A DNA stretch of 64,000 nucleotides from Piscinibacter gummiphilus (GTDB lineage: Bacteria > Pseudomonadota > Gammaproteobacteria > Burkholderiales > Burkholderiaceae_C), in the NCBI RefSeq assembly GCF_032681285.1, contig NZ_CP136336.1, forward strand, positions 4,699,001 to 4,763,000, written 5' to 3'. Every line of letters begins with the position of its first letter. Position 1 is the first letter of the stretch. Under the pieces are notes generated by a model. That model was not told where the DNA came from and ran no database searches. It was given only the letters and a program-made list of their open reading frames with translations. Positions 45,812-56,792 of this stretch are shown here, one piece after another. The translations under genes and the position numbers were made by a program.

Positions 45812-46801
45812 ATGACCGCCGAAAGCTCCAAGGAACTCAACATTCAATCACCACTGGCACCGTTCAAAGGGGAGAAACCCGAGGCGCCGAGTTGGTTCGA
45901 CAAGGCCCTGAGACGCGAGCCCGCGCGCAGCTTCGTCGAGGTGAAGGGGGCGCGCATCGAAACGCTCACCTGGGGCGAGCTCGGCAAGCCCGGCCTCGTG
46001 CTCCTGCACGGCAACCGCGCGCATGCCGACTGGTACAGCTTCATCGCGCCCTTCTTCGCCGACGACTTCCGCGTGGTCGCGATGTCGTGGTCGGGCATGG
46101 GCGGCTCCGACTGGCGCGACAGCTATTCCATCGAGCTGCTGTCGGAAGAGGTGGCAGCCGTGGCCGAGGCTGCGGGCATGTTCGAGAGCAAGACCAAGCC
46201 GGTGGTCGTGGCGCATTCGTTCGGCGGCTTTCCCGCGCTGCGCTACAGCGCGCGCGCCGGCAAGGCAGTGGGCGGCCTCGTGCTGGTCGACTGCCCCGTC
46301 ATGTCACCCGAGATGCGCAAAGCGCGCCGTGGCCCCGGCCCGGCCGGGCTGGAGCCTCGCCCCAACCGCGTCTACGAGACGCTGCCTTCGGCCCTGGCGC
46401 GCTTTCGCTTCGCGCCACCCCAGGTCTGCAAGAACCTCTACATCGCCGATCACATCGCACGCACGTCTTTAAAGAAGGCTCCGCTCGAAGGAGGCCAGGG
46501 CGAAGGCTGGACCTGGCGCTTCGATCCTTTCCAGTGGCGCGACATGCGGATGGAAAACCCGCTGCCCGACTTCCACGCGCTGCAGTGCCCAGTGGCCATC
46601 GTGTGGGGCGCGCAGTCGATGCTGTTCGACGCCGACATCCTGGCCTACATCGCCGGGCTGTCACCCGTTGGCACACCGCGCATCGAGATCCCCGCCGCAC
46701 GCCACCACCTGATGGTCGACCAGCCGCTCGCCTTCGTCACCGCACTGCGCGGCCTGCTCTTCGGTTGGCCCGCGCGCACCGCGGCCCGCCCTGCGGAATA
46801 G
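45812..46801 (+). CDS. Alpha/beta hydrolase
   Basis: A 329-aa cytoplasmic alpha/beta hydrolase. VLLHGNRAHADWYSFIAPFF is the oxyanion region, MSWSGMGGSDW follows, the nucleophile Ser is in VAHSFGGFPAL, and the His is in PAARHHLMVDQP. No signal peptide is present. It is divergent from the ACAD11-type gene, so both may respond to the same regulator. It resembles epoxide hydrolase/esterase-type proteins, but the substrate is unknown; a lactonase feeding a 4-hydroxyacid route would fit. Confidence 0.85.
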   Translation: MTAESSKELNIQSPLAPFKGEKPEAPSWFDKALRREPARSFVEVKGARIETLTWGELGKPGLVLLHGNRAHADWYSFIAPFFADDFRVVAMSWSGMGGSDWRDSYSIELLSEEVAAVAEAAGMFESKTKPVVVAHSFGGFPALRYSARAGKAVGGLVLVDCPVMSPEMRKARRGPGPAGLEPRPNRVYETLPSALARFRFAPPQVCKNLYIADHIARTSLKKAPLEGGQGEGWTWRFDPFQWRDMRMENPLPDFHALQCPVAIVWGAQSMLFDADILAYIAGLSPVGTPRIEIPAARHHLMVDQPLAFVTALRGLLFGWPARTAARPAE

Positions 46802-47091
46802 CACGATCGAACAAGCACGCGCCAGAGTCCGGCAAAGCGCGGTGAGTTCCATCGCGCCTGTTCGCGTTTTCCCGGATTTCGAATCTTGGGTATGCATCCG
46901 CAATACCCCGTACACCGAGGGCAGCTAAGTGTTTGCCCTGCGAGACTTCGAATCTTCTTCAGTGGATGATTCGCCCGGCTTCGCAGCAAAAAGCTGCAAG
47001 AACACCAAGGCAGGCGAATGCAAACTGAATTCCGACACGCAGAAGAATGGGTATGGTGGCAGAACGCCATCGTGAGTGAGGAGCAGAGCTG
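46802..47091. promoter_or_regulatory. Intergenic region upstream of the dipeptide-type ABC operon
   Basis: This 290-bp AT-richer stretch has GGGTAT-N9-ATACCC (46888-46908), an AGGGCA/TGCCCT pair near 46919-46939, GCAGC-AAAAA-GCTGC (46983-46997) and a direct repeat TTCGAATCTT (46878-46887, 46947-46956). GAGGAG precedes the permease ATG. It probably holds the operon promoter and an operator, but I see no convincing -35/-10 pair. Confidence 0.4.
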
Positions 47092-48048
47092 ATGCGCGGC
47101 TATGTGATCCGGCGCGTGCTGTCGCTGCTGCCGACCCTCTTCTTCGCCAGCCTCATCGTGTTCATCACGGTGCGGCTGATCCCCGGCGACATCATCGACA
47201 TGATGCTGAGCCAGAACGACGTGGCGGCCGACAGCAAGAGCCGCGAACAGGTCGTGGCGGCCCTCGGCCTCGACAAGCCGATGTGGGAGCAGTACGTCAC
47301 CTGGGTGTCGAACATCATCTTCCGCGGTGACCTCGGCAGCTCGCTGTGGCAGAACTCGCCCGTCACCGAATTCCTGAAGGCGCGCATGCCGGTGACCTTC
47401 GAACTCGGGCTGCTGGCGCTGATCGTCGGCCTCTTGATCGCCATTCCCATCGGCGTGTATTCGGCGATCCGCCAGGACACCGCGGGCGACTACGTCGGCC
47501 GCTCGTTCTCCATCCTCCTGCTCGCGGTGCCGAGCTTCTGGATCGGCACGATGGTGATGGTGTTCCCGTCGATCTGGTGGGGCTGGTCGCCCGAGGTGGA
47601 GTACGTGCCCTTCTTCACCGACCCGATCCAGAACCTCAAGCAGATGATCATCCCGGCGATCATCCTGGGCGCTGCGCTCTCGGCCATCACCATGCGCCTC
47701 ACGCGCACCATGATGCTCGAGGTGCTGCGGCAGGATTACATCCGCACCGCCTGGGCCAAGGGCCTCTCCGAGCCGCTCGTCGTGATGCGGCACGCACTGC
47801 GCAACGCGCTGATCCCGGTCGTCACGTTGATCGGCCTGCAGGCGCCGCTGCTCATCGGCGGCGCGGTGATCATCGAACAGATCTTCGTGATCCCCGGCAT
47901 GGGCCTGCTGCTGCTCGATGCGGTGAACCAGCGTGACTACCCCATCATCACCGGCGTCTTCCTCGTGGTCGGCGTGGCGGTGATGCTCATCAACCTGGTC
48001 GTGGACCTGAGCTATGGCCTGCTCGATCCCAAGGTGAGGTACCGCTGA
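47092..48048 (+). CDS. Dipeptide/nickel-type ABC transporter permease (DppB-like)
   Basis: A 318-aa inner-membrane permease with six predicted transmembrane helices. It starts MRGYVIRRVLSLLPTLFFAS; the EAA loop that contacts the ATPase is IRTAWAKGLSEPLVVMRHAL with RNALIPVVTLIG. It is the first gene of a seven-gene transporter operon. The stop overlaps the next ATG (TGATG). Confidence 0.93.
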   Translation: MRGYVIRRVLSLLPTLFFASLIVFITVRLIPGDIIDMMLSQNDVAADSKSREQVVAALGLDKPMWEQYVTWVSNIIFRGDLGSSLWQNSPVTEFLKARMPVTFELGLLALIVGLLIAIPIGVYSAIRQDTAGDYVGRSFSILLLAVPSFWIGTMVMVFPSIWWGWSPEVEYVPFFTDPIQNLKQMIIPAIILGAALSAITMRLTRTMMLEVLRQDYIRTAWAKGLSEPLVVMRHALRNALIPVVTLIGLQAPLLIGGAVIIEQIFVIPGMGLLLLDAVNQRDYPIITGVFLVVGVAVMLINLVVDLSYGLLDPKVRYR

Positions 48049-48947
48049 TGGCTGCCGTGATCGAAAACACTGTCGCGGCGGTGGCCGCCACGCCGCGCGC
48101 GCCCTCGCGCAACCTCGTCAAGCGCCTCTTCAAGCAGAAGCCGCTCGGCACCGCCGGTGGCCTGGTGCTGCTCTTCATGCTGGTGGTGGGCGTCTTCGCC
48201 GAGTTCTTCGCGCCCTACGGCTACAACGAGATCAACATGATCGAGCGCCTGCAGGCGCCGTCGTGGGCGCACTGGTTCGGCACCGACAACCTCGGCCGCG
48301 ACGTGCTCTCGCGCTGCATCTACGGCGCGCGCCTGTCGGTGATCATCGGTTGCTCGGCGGCGCTGCTCTCCACCATCATCTCGATCATCATTGGCGTGAC
48401 CAGCGGCTACTGGAGCGGCCGCTTCGACATGGTGATGCAGCGCTTCGTCGACGCGTGGATGAGCTTCCCCGGCCTCATCATCCTGATCGTCGTCGTCTCG
48501 GTGTTCGGCCCCGGCATGCCGCAGACCATCATCACGCTGGGCGTGCTGCTGGGCATCGACGGCTCGCGCATCGTGCGCAGCGCGGTGGTGGCCGTGCGCG
48601 AGAACATGTACGTGCACGCGGCGCAGTCGCTCGGCGCCTCGTCGCTGCGCATCCTGTGGAAGCACATCCTGCCCAACGTGATGCCGGTGGTGATCGTGAT
48701 CTTCACGACGCGCGTGGGCACGGTGATCCTGGCCGAGTCGGGCCTGGCCTTCCTCGGGCTGGGTGTGCCGCCACCGGCTCCCACCTGGGGCGGCATGCTC
48801 TCCGGCAGCGGCCGCACCTACATGTTCCAGGGCCCGTGGCTGGCCCTGGCCCCGGGCCTGTGCCTGACCGTGATGGTCTACGCGACCAATGTGTTCGGCG
48901 ATGCCCTGCGCGACCTGCTCGACCCGCGCATGCGTGGCTCGCGCTGA
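48048..48947 (+). CDS. Dipeptide-type ABC transporter permease (DppC-like)
   Basis: A 299-aa second permease. GTDNLGRDVLSRCIYGARLS is the DppC/OppC signature, and the EAA loop contains AAQSLGASSLRILWKHILPN. Five or six transmembrane helices. It pairs with the preceding permease to form the channel and is translationally coupled to it. Confidence 0.93.
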   Translation: MAAVIENTVAAVAATPRAPSRNLVKRLFKQKPLGTAGGLVLLFMLVVGVFAEFFAPYGYNEINMIERLQAPSWAHWFGTDNLGRDVLSRCIYGARLSVIIGCSAALLSTIISIIIGVTSGYWSGRFDMVMQRFVDAWMSFPGLIILIVVVSVFGPGMPQTIITLGVLLGIDGSRIVRSAVVAVRENMYVHAAQSLGASSLRILWKHILPNVMPVVIVIFTTRVGTVILAESGLAFLGLGVPPPAPTWGGMLSGSGRTYMFQGPWLALAPGLCLTVMVYATNVFGDALRDLLDPRMRGSR

Positions 48948-48988
48948 TCGCCCCTCCGTTCTCTTCTTCGTCTCTCACTAGGAAGCTC

Positions 48989-50704
48989 ATGCAACTCACG
49001 ACCTTGGCGCGACAGCTGCGCGCCATCGCTTCTCTGGCAATCGCTCCTGCAGCCCTCTCGCTCGTTTCCCAGGCTGCCCTGGCCCAGGCCGAAAAGCCGC
49101 AATACGGCGGCCAACTCAACATCGGCAACGTCTACGTGACGGTCTCGCCGCTGTCGTCCGACCACGCCGACTGGGCGTGGAAGCACAACCAGGACACCGG
49201 CCTCGTCTACGAGCAGCTCTTCTCCGCCGACCTCACGAAGTCCAAGCGCAACGGCGGCAAGTACACCTTCAGCGCCGACGCCTGGCTGCCACCCGACGCG
49301 CTGCGCGGCGAGCTCGCCGAGAGCTGGAAGATGGAGCAGAACCCGATGCGCGTGGTGGTCAAGCTGCGCAAGGGCGTGATGTTCCCGGCCAGGCCCGGCG
49401 TGATGGAAGCACGCGAGCTGACTGCGGAAGACGTGGTCGCGAGCTACGACCGCCTCAACAAGAGCCCGAAGAAGATCCCCGGCTACTTCGAACACCTCAC
49501 CAAGGTCGAGGCGAACGACAAGCACACCGTCACCTTCCACTTCAAGGAATACAACGCCGAGTGGGACTACCGCTTCGGCTGGGGCTACTACTCGGCCATC
49601 GTGCCGAAGGAAGTGGTGGCCGCCGGTGCCAAGGACTGGAAGAACCTCAACGGCACCGGGCCGTTCATGTTCGACAGCTACACGCAGAGCGCGTCGCTCA
49701 CCTTCACGAAGAACCCGAACTACTGGGACAAGGAAAAGATCGGCGGCCAGGAATACAAGCTGCCCTTCGTCGACAAGATCACCTACCGCTACATCAAGGA
49801 TGAAGCCACGTTCCTGACGGCGCTGCGCACCGGCAAGATCGACATGCTGGAAGCGGTGCGCTGGAGCGCGGTCGAAGAGCTGAAGCGCTCGGCCCCCCAG
49901 ATCAAGTGGAACAAGTACCTGGCCAACGGCGGCAACTTCATTGCGCTGCGCATGGACACCAAGCCGCTGGACGACCTGCGCGTGCGCCGCGCCCTGAACA
50001 TGGCGGTGGACAAGCAGGCCATCATCAAGGGCTACTTCGGCGGCAACGGCGAGATGCTCAACTACCCGATGCACGTCAACTACACCGGGTACTACGAGCC
50101 GCTCGAGAGCATGCCGCCCGAGATCAAGGAGCTCTACACCTACAACCCGGCCAAGGCCAAGCAGCTGCTCGCCGAGGCCGGCCTGCCCAAGGGCTTCAGC
50201 TTCAAGGTGCAGACCTCCAGCAGCAGCGTCGATGCCGACCTGCTGGCCATGATCGCGTCTTACCTGCAGAAGGTGGGCGTGACGATGGAGATCGAGACGC
50301 TCGACTACGGCGCGTATCTCTCGGCCATGACGACCAGGAAGAACGCCCCGGGCTACTTCATGTTCCTCGGCCACACCAACCCGACGACCGCGCTGCGCAA
50401 GAGCTTCGTCAAGGGCCAGATGTGGAACCCGTCGCAGTTCTACGACCCGACCATCGAGAAGATGATGGCCGAGGTGCTCGCCGAGCCGGATGAGCGCGTG
50501 CGCCAGGTCAAGGTGCGCCAGATGACGCGAATCATCCTCGCGCAGGCGCCCGCCATCTTCCTGCCTTCGCCCTACGTCTACACCGGCTGGTGGCCGTGGG
50601 TGAAGAACTACGGCGGCGAGCTGCGCGCCGGCGCCGAGCGCCCCGGCCCGATCCACGCCCGCATCTGGGTCGACCAGGAACTGAAGAAAAAAATGGGGAA
50701 GTGA
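48989..50704 (+). CDS. SBP_bac_5-family substrate-binding protein 1
   Basis: A 571-aa periplasmic binding protein (DppA/OppA family). A long signal peptide ends AALAQ, and the mature protein starts EKPQYGGQLNIG. Family segments include ELAESWKMEQNPM, FVDKITYRYIKDEATFLTALRTGKID and LRVRRALNMAVDKQAI. It ends KKKMGK, like the next gene. The ligand could be a peptide, opine or other small molecule; the ligand-facing loops cannot be interpreted without a structure. Confidence 0.92.
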   Translation: MQLTTLARQLRAIASLAIAPAALSLVSQAALAQAEKPQYGGQLNIGNVYVTVSPLSSDHADWAWKHNQDTGLVYEQLFSADLTKSKRNGGKYTFSADAWLPPDALRGELAESWKMEQNPMRVVVKLRKGVMFPARPGVMEARELTAEDVVASYDRLNKSPKKIPGYFEHLTKVEANDKHTVTFHFKEYNAEWDYRFGWGYYSAIVPKEVVAAGAKDWKNLNGTGPFMFDSYTQSASLTFTKNPNYWDKEKIGGQEYKLPFVDKITYRYIKDEATFLTALRTGKIDMLEAVRWSAVEELKRSAPQIKWNKYLANGGNFIALRMDTKPLDDLRVRRALNMAVDKQAIIKGYFGGNGEMLNYPMHVNYTGYYEPLESMPPEIKELYTYNPAKAKQLLAEAGLPKGFSFKVQTSSSSVDADLLAMIASYLQKVGVTMEIETLDYGAYLSAMTTRKNAPGYFMFLGHTNPTTALRKSFVKGQMWNPSQFYDPTIEKMMAEVLAEPDERVRQVKVRQMTRIILAQAPAIFLPSPYVYTGWWPWVKNYGGELRAGAERPGPIHARIWVDQELKKKMGK

Positions 50705-50766
50705 TTCGGAAGTAGTAGTCGACAGAGGCCCCAAGCGATAGATCAACCTCAACAGGAGACGTGCCC

Positions 50767-52461
50767 ATGAAGACGTTCAGCAGTTGCTTGCATGCAGGCG
50801 CCCTCGCGGCCGCCATCGCCGTGGCGCCTGCCGCCGCCCTCGCCCAAGGCAAGCCGCAATACGGCGGCGAGCTGCGGCTGGGCACCGTCTACGTGGGCAT
50901 CTCCGCCCTGTCGTGGGACCCGGCCGACTACAACTGGAAGATCAACCACGATGCTGGCGCCGAATACGAGGTGCTGTGGGCCGGTGACCTGTCGAAGTCG
51001 GTCAAGAACGGCGGCAAGCACCGCTTCGTGGCCGATGCCTGGCTGCCGAGCGACGCGATCCGCGGCGAGCTGGCAGAGAGCTGGAAGTGGACCGACCCGC
51101 TCACGCTCGAAATCAAGCTGCGCAAGGGCGTGATGTACCCCGAGAAGCCGGGCGTGATGAAGTCGCGCGAGTTCGTGGCCGACGACGTGGTCTACGCGGT
51201 CGAGCGCCAGCAGAAGAGCCCGAAGAAGATCCCCGAGTACCTCGACCACATCGCCAAGGTCACGGCGAAAGACAAGCACACCGTCGTCTTCAACTTCAAG
51301 CACTACAACGCCGAGTGGGACTACCGCTGGGGCTGGGGCTACTACTCGGCCATCGTGCCGAAGGAAGTGGTGGAAGCCGGTGCGTCGAACTGGAAGAACG
51401 TCAACGGCACCGGCCCCTTCCTGCTGCAGGACTTCCAGGCCGGCAACTCCAACACCTACGTCAAGAACCCCATCTACTGGGACAAGGAAAAGATAGGCGG
51501 CCAGGAGTACAAGCTTCCGTTCGTCGACAAGGTGACCTACCGCACCATCAAGGACGAGGCCACGCGCTACTCGCTCTTGCGCACCGGCAAGCTCGACATC
51601 CTCGAAGTCATCCGCGCGAGCGAAGTGGAAGACCTGAAGAAGCAGGCGCCGCAGCTCAAGTGGTCGCGCACGCTGGCGATGGCCGGCACCTACATGGCGA
51701 TGCGCGTCGACACCAAGCCCTTCGACGACATCCGCGTCCGCCAGGCGATGAACATGGCGGTCGACCGCCAGGCCATCATCAAATCGATCTACAGCGGGCA
51801 CGCCGAAGTGTTCGGCTTCCCGATGCACCCGGACTATGTGGGCTACTTCGAGCCGCTGAGCGCGATGCCCAAGGCCGTGCAAGACCTCTTCACCTACAAC
51901 CCGACCAAGGCCAAGCAGCTGCTGGCCGAAGCCGGCTACCCCAACGGCTTCACCTTCAAGGTGCAATACAACTCGGTCAACGGCACGCATGCCGACCTGG
52001 TACAGATGCTCGCCGCCTACTACGACAAGATCGGCGTCAAGCTCGAGATCCAGCCGATGGAGTACCCGGCCTTCCTGTCGGCGATGACGACGCGCACCAA
52101 CGCGCCGCTCTACCTGATGGACAACGGCCACACCAACCCGACGACGTCGATCCGCAAGAACTTCGTCAAGGGCCAGGTCTGGAACCCCTCGCAGTGGGAC
52201 GACCCGGCCTTCGAGCGCCGCATGAACGAGGTGCTGGCCGAGCGTGACGAAGGCAAGCGCCAGATCGCCCTCAAGGTGATGACGCGCGAGATCCTCGAGA
52301 AGGCGCCCTACGTGTGGCTGCCCACCCCCTACAACCACGTGGCCTGGTGGCCGTGGGTGAAGAACTACGACGGCGAGCTGCGCGCAGGCGCGGTGCGCCC
52401 GTGGCCGATCTATTCCCGCATCTGGATCGACCAGGAAATGAAAAAGAAGATGGGCAAGTGA
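50767..52461 (+). CDS. SBP_bac_5-family substrate-binding protein 2 (tandem paralogue)
   Basis: A 564-aa paralogue of the preceding gene, starting at the ATG 50767, which has AGGAG 8 nt upstream (the GTG at 50761 is too close). Signal peptide ends AALAQ; mature start [12 protein letters not shown]. It shares [18 protein letters not shown]-type blocks, [22 protein letters not shown] and the KKKMGK end with binding protein 1. Differences through the middle suggest a different ligand through the same permease. Confidence 0.92.
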   Translation: MKTFSSCLHAGALAAAIAVAPAAALAQGKPQYGGELRLGTVYVGISALSWDPADYNWKINHDAGAEYEVLWAGDLSKSVKNGGKHRFVADAWLPSDAIRGELAESWKWTDPLTLEIKLRKGVMYPEKPGVMKSREFVADDVVYAVERQQKSPKKIPEYLDHIAKVTAKDKHTVVFNFKHYNAEWDYRWGWGYYSAIVPKEVVEAGASNWKNVNGTGPFLLQDFQAGNSNTYVKNPIYWDKEKIGGQEYKLPFVDKVTYRTIKDEATRYSLLRTGKLDILEVIRASEVEDLKKQAPQLKWSRTLAMAGTYMAMRVDTKPFDDIRVRQAMNMAVDRQAIIKSIYSGHAEVFGFPMHPDYVGYFEPLSAMPKAVQDLFTYNPTKAKQLLAEAGYPNGFTFKVQYNSVNGTHADLVQMLAAYYDKIGVKLEIQPMEYPAFLSAMTTRTNAPLYLMDNGHTNPTTSIRKNFVKGQVWNPSQWDDPAFERRMNEVLAERDEGKRQIALKVMTREILEKAPYVWLPTPYNHVAWWPWVKNYDGELRAGAVRPWPIYSRIWIDQEMKKKMGK

Positions 52462-52480
52462 TGCCGTCAAAGGAACGCAA

Positions 52481-53487
52481 TTGACTGAACCCCTGCTCCA
52501 AGTCCGCAACCTCACCACGCGCTTTCGCACCGAGCGCGGTGAGGTGACTGCGGTCGACAACGTCTCCTTCGACGTCGCCCCTGGCGAGACGCTCGCCATC
52601 GTGGGCGAGTCGGGCTCGGGCAAGAGCGTCACGGCGCTTTCGATCCTGCGGCTCATTCCCAACCCGCCGGGGCGCATCGAGAGCGGCCAGATCCTCTTCG
52701 AAGGCAAGGACCTCGTGAAGATGAGCGACGAGGAGATCCGCGCGGTGCGCGGCGACCGCATCGCGATGATCTTCCAGGAGCCGATGACCTCGCTCAACCC
52801 GACCATCACGGTCGGCAAGCAGATCGCCGAGCCGATGAACTTGCACCGCGGCACCGCGTGGGAGGTGGCGCTGAAGACCGCGGGCGAACTCTTGGCCAAG
52901 GTGCGCATCCCCGATGCGGCCTCGAAGGGCAGCGCCTACCCGCACCAGTTCTCGGGCGGACAGCGCCAGCGCGCCATGATCGCGATGGCGCTCGCGTGCA
53001 AGCCGCGGCTCATCATTGCCGACGAGCCCACCACCGCGCTCGACGTGACGGTGCAGGCCCAGGTGCTCGACCTGCTGAAGGAGCTGTGCCGCGAAACCAA
53101 CGCGTCGCTGATCCTCATCACCCACGACCTCGGCGTCGTCGCGCGTTATGCCGACCGTGTGGCGGTGATGTACGGCGGGCGGATCGTCGAGCAGTCGTCG
53201 GCCCGCAACATCTACAAGAACCCGAGCCACCCCTACACGCGTGGCCTGCTGGCTTCGGTGCCGCGCCTGGACGGTGATTCGTCGCAACGCCTGGTGCCCA
53301 TCGAAGGCTCGCCGCCCGACCTCACGCGCCTGCCCCCCGGCTGCGCGTTTGCACCACGTTGCCGGCTGGCCACCGATGAATGCCGGCAGGTGCGCCCTGA
53401 GCTGCGCACGGTCGGCACCGACCACATCATGGCCTGCATCCGCGACGCCGCCGCCGTGTCGCCCGCCCGTTCGGAACCCGTCAACCC

Positions 53488-53491
<4 letters not shown>
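52481..53491 (+). CDS. Dipeptide-type ABC transporter ATPase (DppD-like)
   Basis: A 336-aa ATPase. Walker A is GESGSGKS, the signature is [19 protein letters not shown], Walker B is [12 protein letters not shown] and the H-loop is THDLG. The C-terminal oligopeptide-transporter domain has GCAFAPRC. Translation starts on TTG at 52481 with AAAGGA 6 nt upstream; no ATG is available near the domain start. Rare TTG may lower its output. Its stop overlaps the next start (ATGA). Confidence 0.92.
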
Positions 53492-54528
<1,037 letters not shown>

Positions 54529-54571
54529 CGTAGCGCACGGCAGAACAGGAGAAGGGGCTGGCGGATAATTC

Positions 54572-55849
54572 ATGGCTGCACGCAAGCCCCCCTCCCGTCA
54601 ACCGCCGATGTCCGCGACGCTCCCTGCCCAGACGCAGCGCTTTCAGGAAAAGCGCGAAGCCATCCTCAGCGCCGCCGCCAACCTGTTCAACCAGCACGGC
54701 GTGAAGGGCGCGACGCTGGCCGACATCGCCGCCAGCGTGGGGCTGGTCACCAACAGCGTGACCTACTACTACCGCAAGAAGGAAGACCTGGCGACCGCCT
54801 GCTTCCTGCGGGCAATCGAAGTCATCCGCCACGTGATCGACCAGGCCGCGCAGAAGAGCGGCATCGAGGCGCGGGTGCACGAGTTCTTCCGCCTGCAGGC
54901 CGCGCTCTTCGCCGACATCGACCACGGCGCCCATGCCCCGCTGATGACCTTCAACGACATGCGCGCGCTGCCGAGCCCGCATTTCGAGGTCGTCTCCGAC
55001 GCCTACAACGACATGTTCCGCCGCCTGCGCGAGCTGCTGCGCACGCCGCAGACCGCGCAGCTCGGCCGTGCCGACCTCGCCGCGCGCACCTACATGGTGT
55101 TGTCGGTGGCGCACTGGGTGCGTGGCTGGATCGACCGCTACGAGACCGACGAATACGCCCACATCGCCGAGCGTGTGAGCGACATCGTCATCCACGGCAG
55201 CGCCGCGCCCGGCTCAGTGTGGGCCCCGTCGCAGGCCGAGCGCGAATGGCGCCTCACCGTCAACGACGACGCGACCGCCGAAGCCTTCCTGCGCGCCGCC
55301 TCCTTCCTCGTCAACGAGCAGGGCTACCGCGGCGCCTCGGTCGACATGATCTCGGCCAAGCTCAACGTGACCAAGGGTTCGTTCTACCACCACAACGACA
55401 ACAAGGAAGACCTGATCTTCGACTGCTTCGAGCGCACCTTCGCCGTGATCCGCCGCGCGCTGAGCCTGGCCGACGGCATCGAGGGCAAGGGCTGGGACCG
55501 CGCCTGCGCGATCTCGCGGTCGCTCGCACGCTTCCAGCTGTCACCCGAAGGGCCGCTCCTGCGCCTGGGCGCGACCAGCGCCCTCTCCGACCCCGAGCGC
55601 CGCAGCGACGTGCGCCGCACCATGAGCCGCCTCACCGAGCGCCTGGCCGACGTGGTGGTCGACGGCATGATGGACGGCTCCATCCGCCCGCTGCACCCGG
55701 TGATTGCCGCGCAGGTCGCCAGCGGCCTCGTCAACTCGGCCGGCAGCCTCACGCACTGGGTGCCGAGCGCCACGCAAGACAACGTGGCCGAGCTCTACGT
55801 GCGGCCGATCTTCCTGGGCATCCTCTGCCCGCCGAGCGCCGTCGCCTGA
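54572..55849 (+). CDS. Tandem TetR-family regulator (two TetR modules in one chain)
   Basis: A 425-aa protein, about twice the usual TetR length. The first helix-turn-helix is at about 28-70 (HGVKGATLADIAASVGLVTN then SVTYYYRKKEDL), and a second one follows at about 238-282 (GYRGASVDMISAKLNVTKGS, FYHHNDNKEDL). Each is followed by a helical ligand-type region. It could bind DNA as a pseudo-dimer with two unequal half-sites. The gene follows the transporter by 43 nt. Control of the transporter or of acyl-CoA genes is possible. Confidence 0.85.
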   Translation: MAARKPPSRQPPMSATLPAQTQRFQEKREAILSAAANLFNQHGVKGATLADIAASVGLVTNSVTYYYRKKEDLATACFLRAIEVIRHVIDQAAQKSGIEARVHEFFRLQAALFADIDHGAHAPLMTFNDMRALPSPHFEVVSDAYNDMFRRLRELLRTPQTAQLGRADLAARTYMVLSVAHWVRGWIDRYETDEYAHIAERVSDIVIHGSAAPGSVWAPSQAEREWRLTVNDDATAEAFLRAASFLVNEQGYRGASVDMISAKLNVTKGSFYHHNDNKEDLIFDCFERTFAVIRRALSLADGIEGKGWDRACAISRSLARFQLSPEGPLLRLGATSALSDPERRSDVRRTMSRLTERLADVVVDGMMDGSIRPLHPVIAAQVASGLVNSAGSLTHWVPSATQDNVAELYVRPIFLGILCPPSAVA

Positions 55850-55852
55850 CCC

Positions 55853-56305
55853 GTGGCGACCAAGCCCGCGGTGCGCCGCGTCCCGCCGCCCCGCACGCTG
55901 GCGATCGATTCGATCTCCGAGCTGCAGGCCTTCCGCCAGACCATCATCAGGCGCTGGAAGTTGCCGCGCGTGCGCGTGACGCTGCGCGTACCCGGCCTGC
56001 GCTCCGCGCGCAACGAGCACTTCGAGCGTGTCATCAACCGCCAGCTCGGCCGTAGCGGCGGCTGGACGGCCCTGTGGACCGCGGTTGCATTCACCGGTCT
56101 GGCGATGGTCTTCCCCATCGAGCCGGCGGGTGTCGAATCGCTGTCGGCCCTCGGCGCCTGGGTGGCCGAGGTGGCGCTGGGCTGGGTGGTGGGCTGGGGC
56201 ATCGGCAAGGGAAGCGCCGTGGCCATGGCGCACTGGCGCATCGTGCGCGCCTGTGGCCGCGTGCAGGCCGAGGCTCAGGCCACCCAGCTCAAGGCGCCGG
56301 GCTGA
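55853..56305 (+). CDS. Small membrane protein of unknown function
   Basis: A 150-aa protein starting on GTG 3 nt after the TetR stop. A basic N-terminal half (KPAVRRVPPPRTLAIDSISE, then RRWKLPRVRVTLRVPGLRSAR) precedes two hydrophobic segments (about 73-90 and 100-120) with Gly-rich turns. I recognise no family. The close spacing to the regulator suggests co-transcription. It overlaps the convergent exported-protein gene by 17 nt at its end. Confidence 0.6.
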   Translation: MATKPAVRRVPPPRTLAIDSISELQAFRQTIIRRWKLPRVRVTLRVPGLRSARNEHFERVINRQLGRSGGWTALWTAVAFTGLAMVFPIEPAGVESLSALGAWVAEVALGWVVGWGIGKGSAVAMAHWRIVRACGRVQAEAQATQLKAPG

Positions 56306-56711
56306 AGTATTTGCGGATCAGGGTGGGCGTCGCGTCGAGCTTGCCCGCATCCACGTTCGCGGTGAAACAGAGGGGGTGTGGTGCATGCGCCTTCTGCGAC
56401 AGCGTGGCGTAGACCCACTCGCCTTTGGGTGGCCGCCACAAGGCCACCGCGGTCGGGTACAGACCATCGCGCTCGATCATCGGGTAGCGACGCACGATGC
56501 TCGCCGCGACCTCGGCGCCGTCGCGCTCGTCGAGCACGATGCCGTTGACGCCAGCCTTGAACGAGAGCTGTGCGGCGGTCACGCAGTTGTCGATCACCGT
56601 GTGGCCCCGTCGGTCCACCGGGGCGGGCGGCTGTGCGAGCGATGCCGCCGCGCAGGTGCACGAGATCGCTGCACTGCAGCAGCGGCTGGCGATGGAAAGG
56701 GCTGGCTTCAT
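56289..56711 (-). CDS. Small exported protein of unknown function
   Basis: A 140-aa protein with a signal peptide (start MKPALSIASRCCSAAI, end ASLAQ). The mature part includes HTVIDNCVTAAQLSFKAGVN, a block reading VLDERDGAEVAASIVRRYP and the end DATPTLIRKYFSPAP. The ATG at 56711 has GGAGG 7 nt upstream; a longer frame to 56786 lacks this. No family is recognised. It is last in the leftward operon, 81 nt after the porin stop. Confidence 0.65.
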   Translation of the reverse strand: MKPALSIASRCCSAAISCTCAAASLAQPPAPVDRRGHTVIDNCVTAAQLSFKAGVNGIVLDERDGAEVAASIVRRYPMIERDGLYPTAVALWRPPKGEWVYATLSQKAHAPHPLCFTANVDAGKLDATPTLIRKYFSPAP

Positions 56712-56792
56712 CTGGGGCCTCCACGCGTCGAGGACTGCCGGCGAACCGGCAATCCGCATTCCGGGAAGGCCTGTGGATATGGCCACGCTCCG

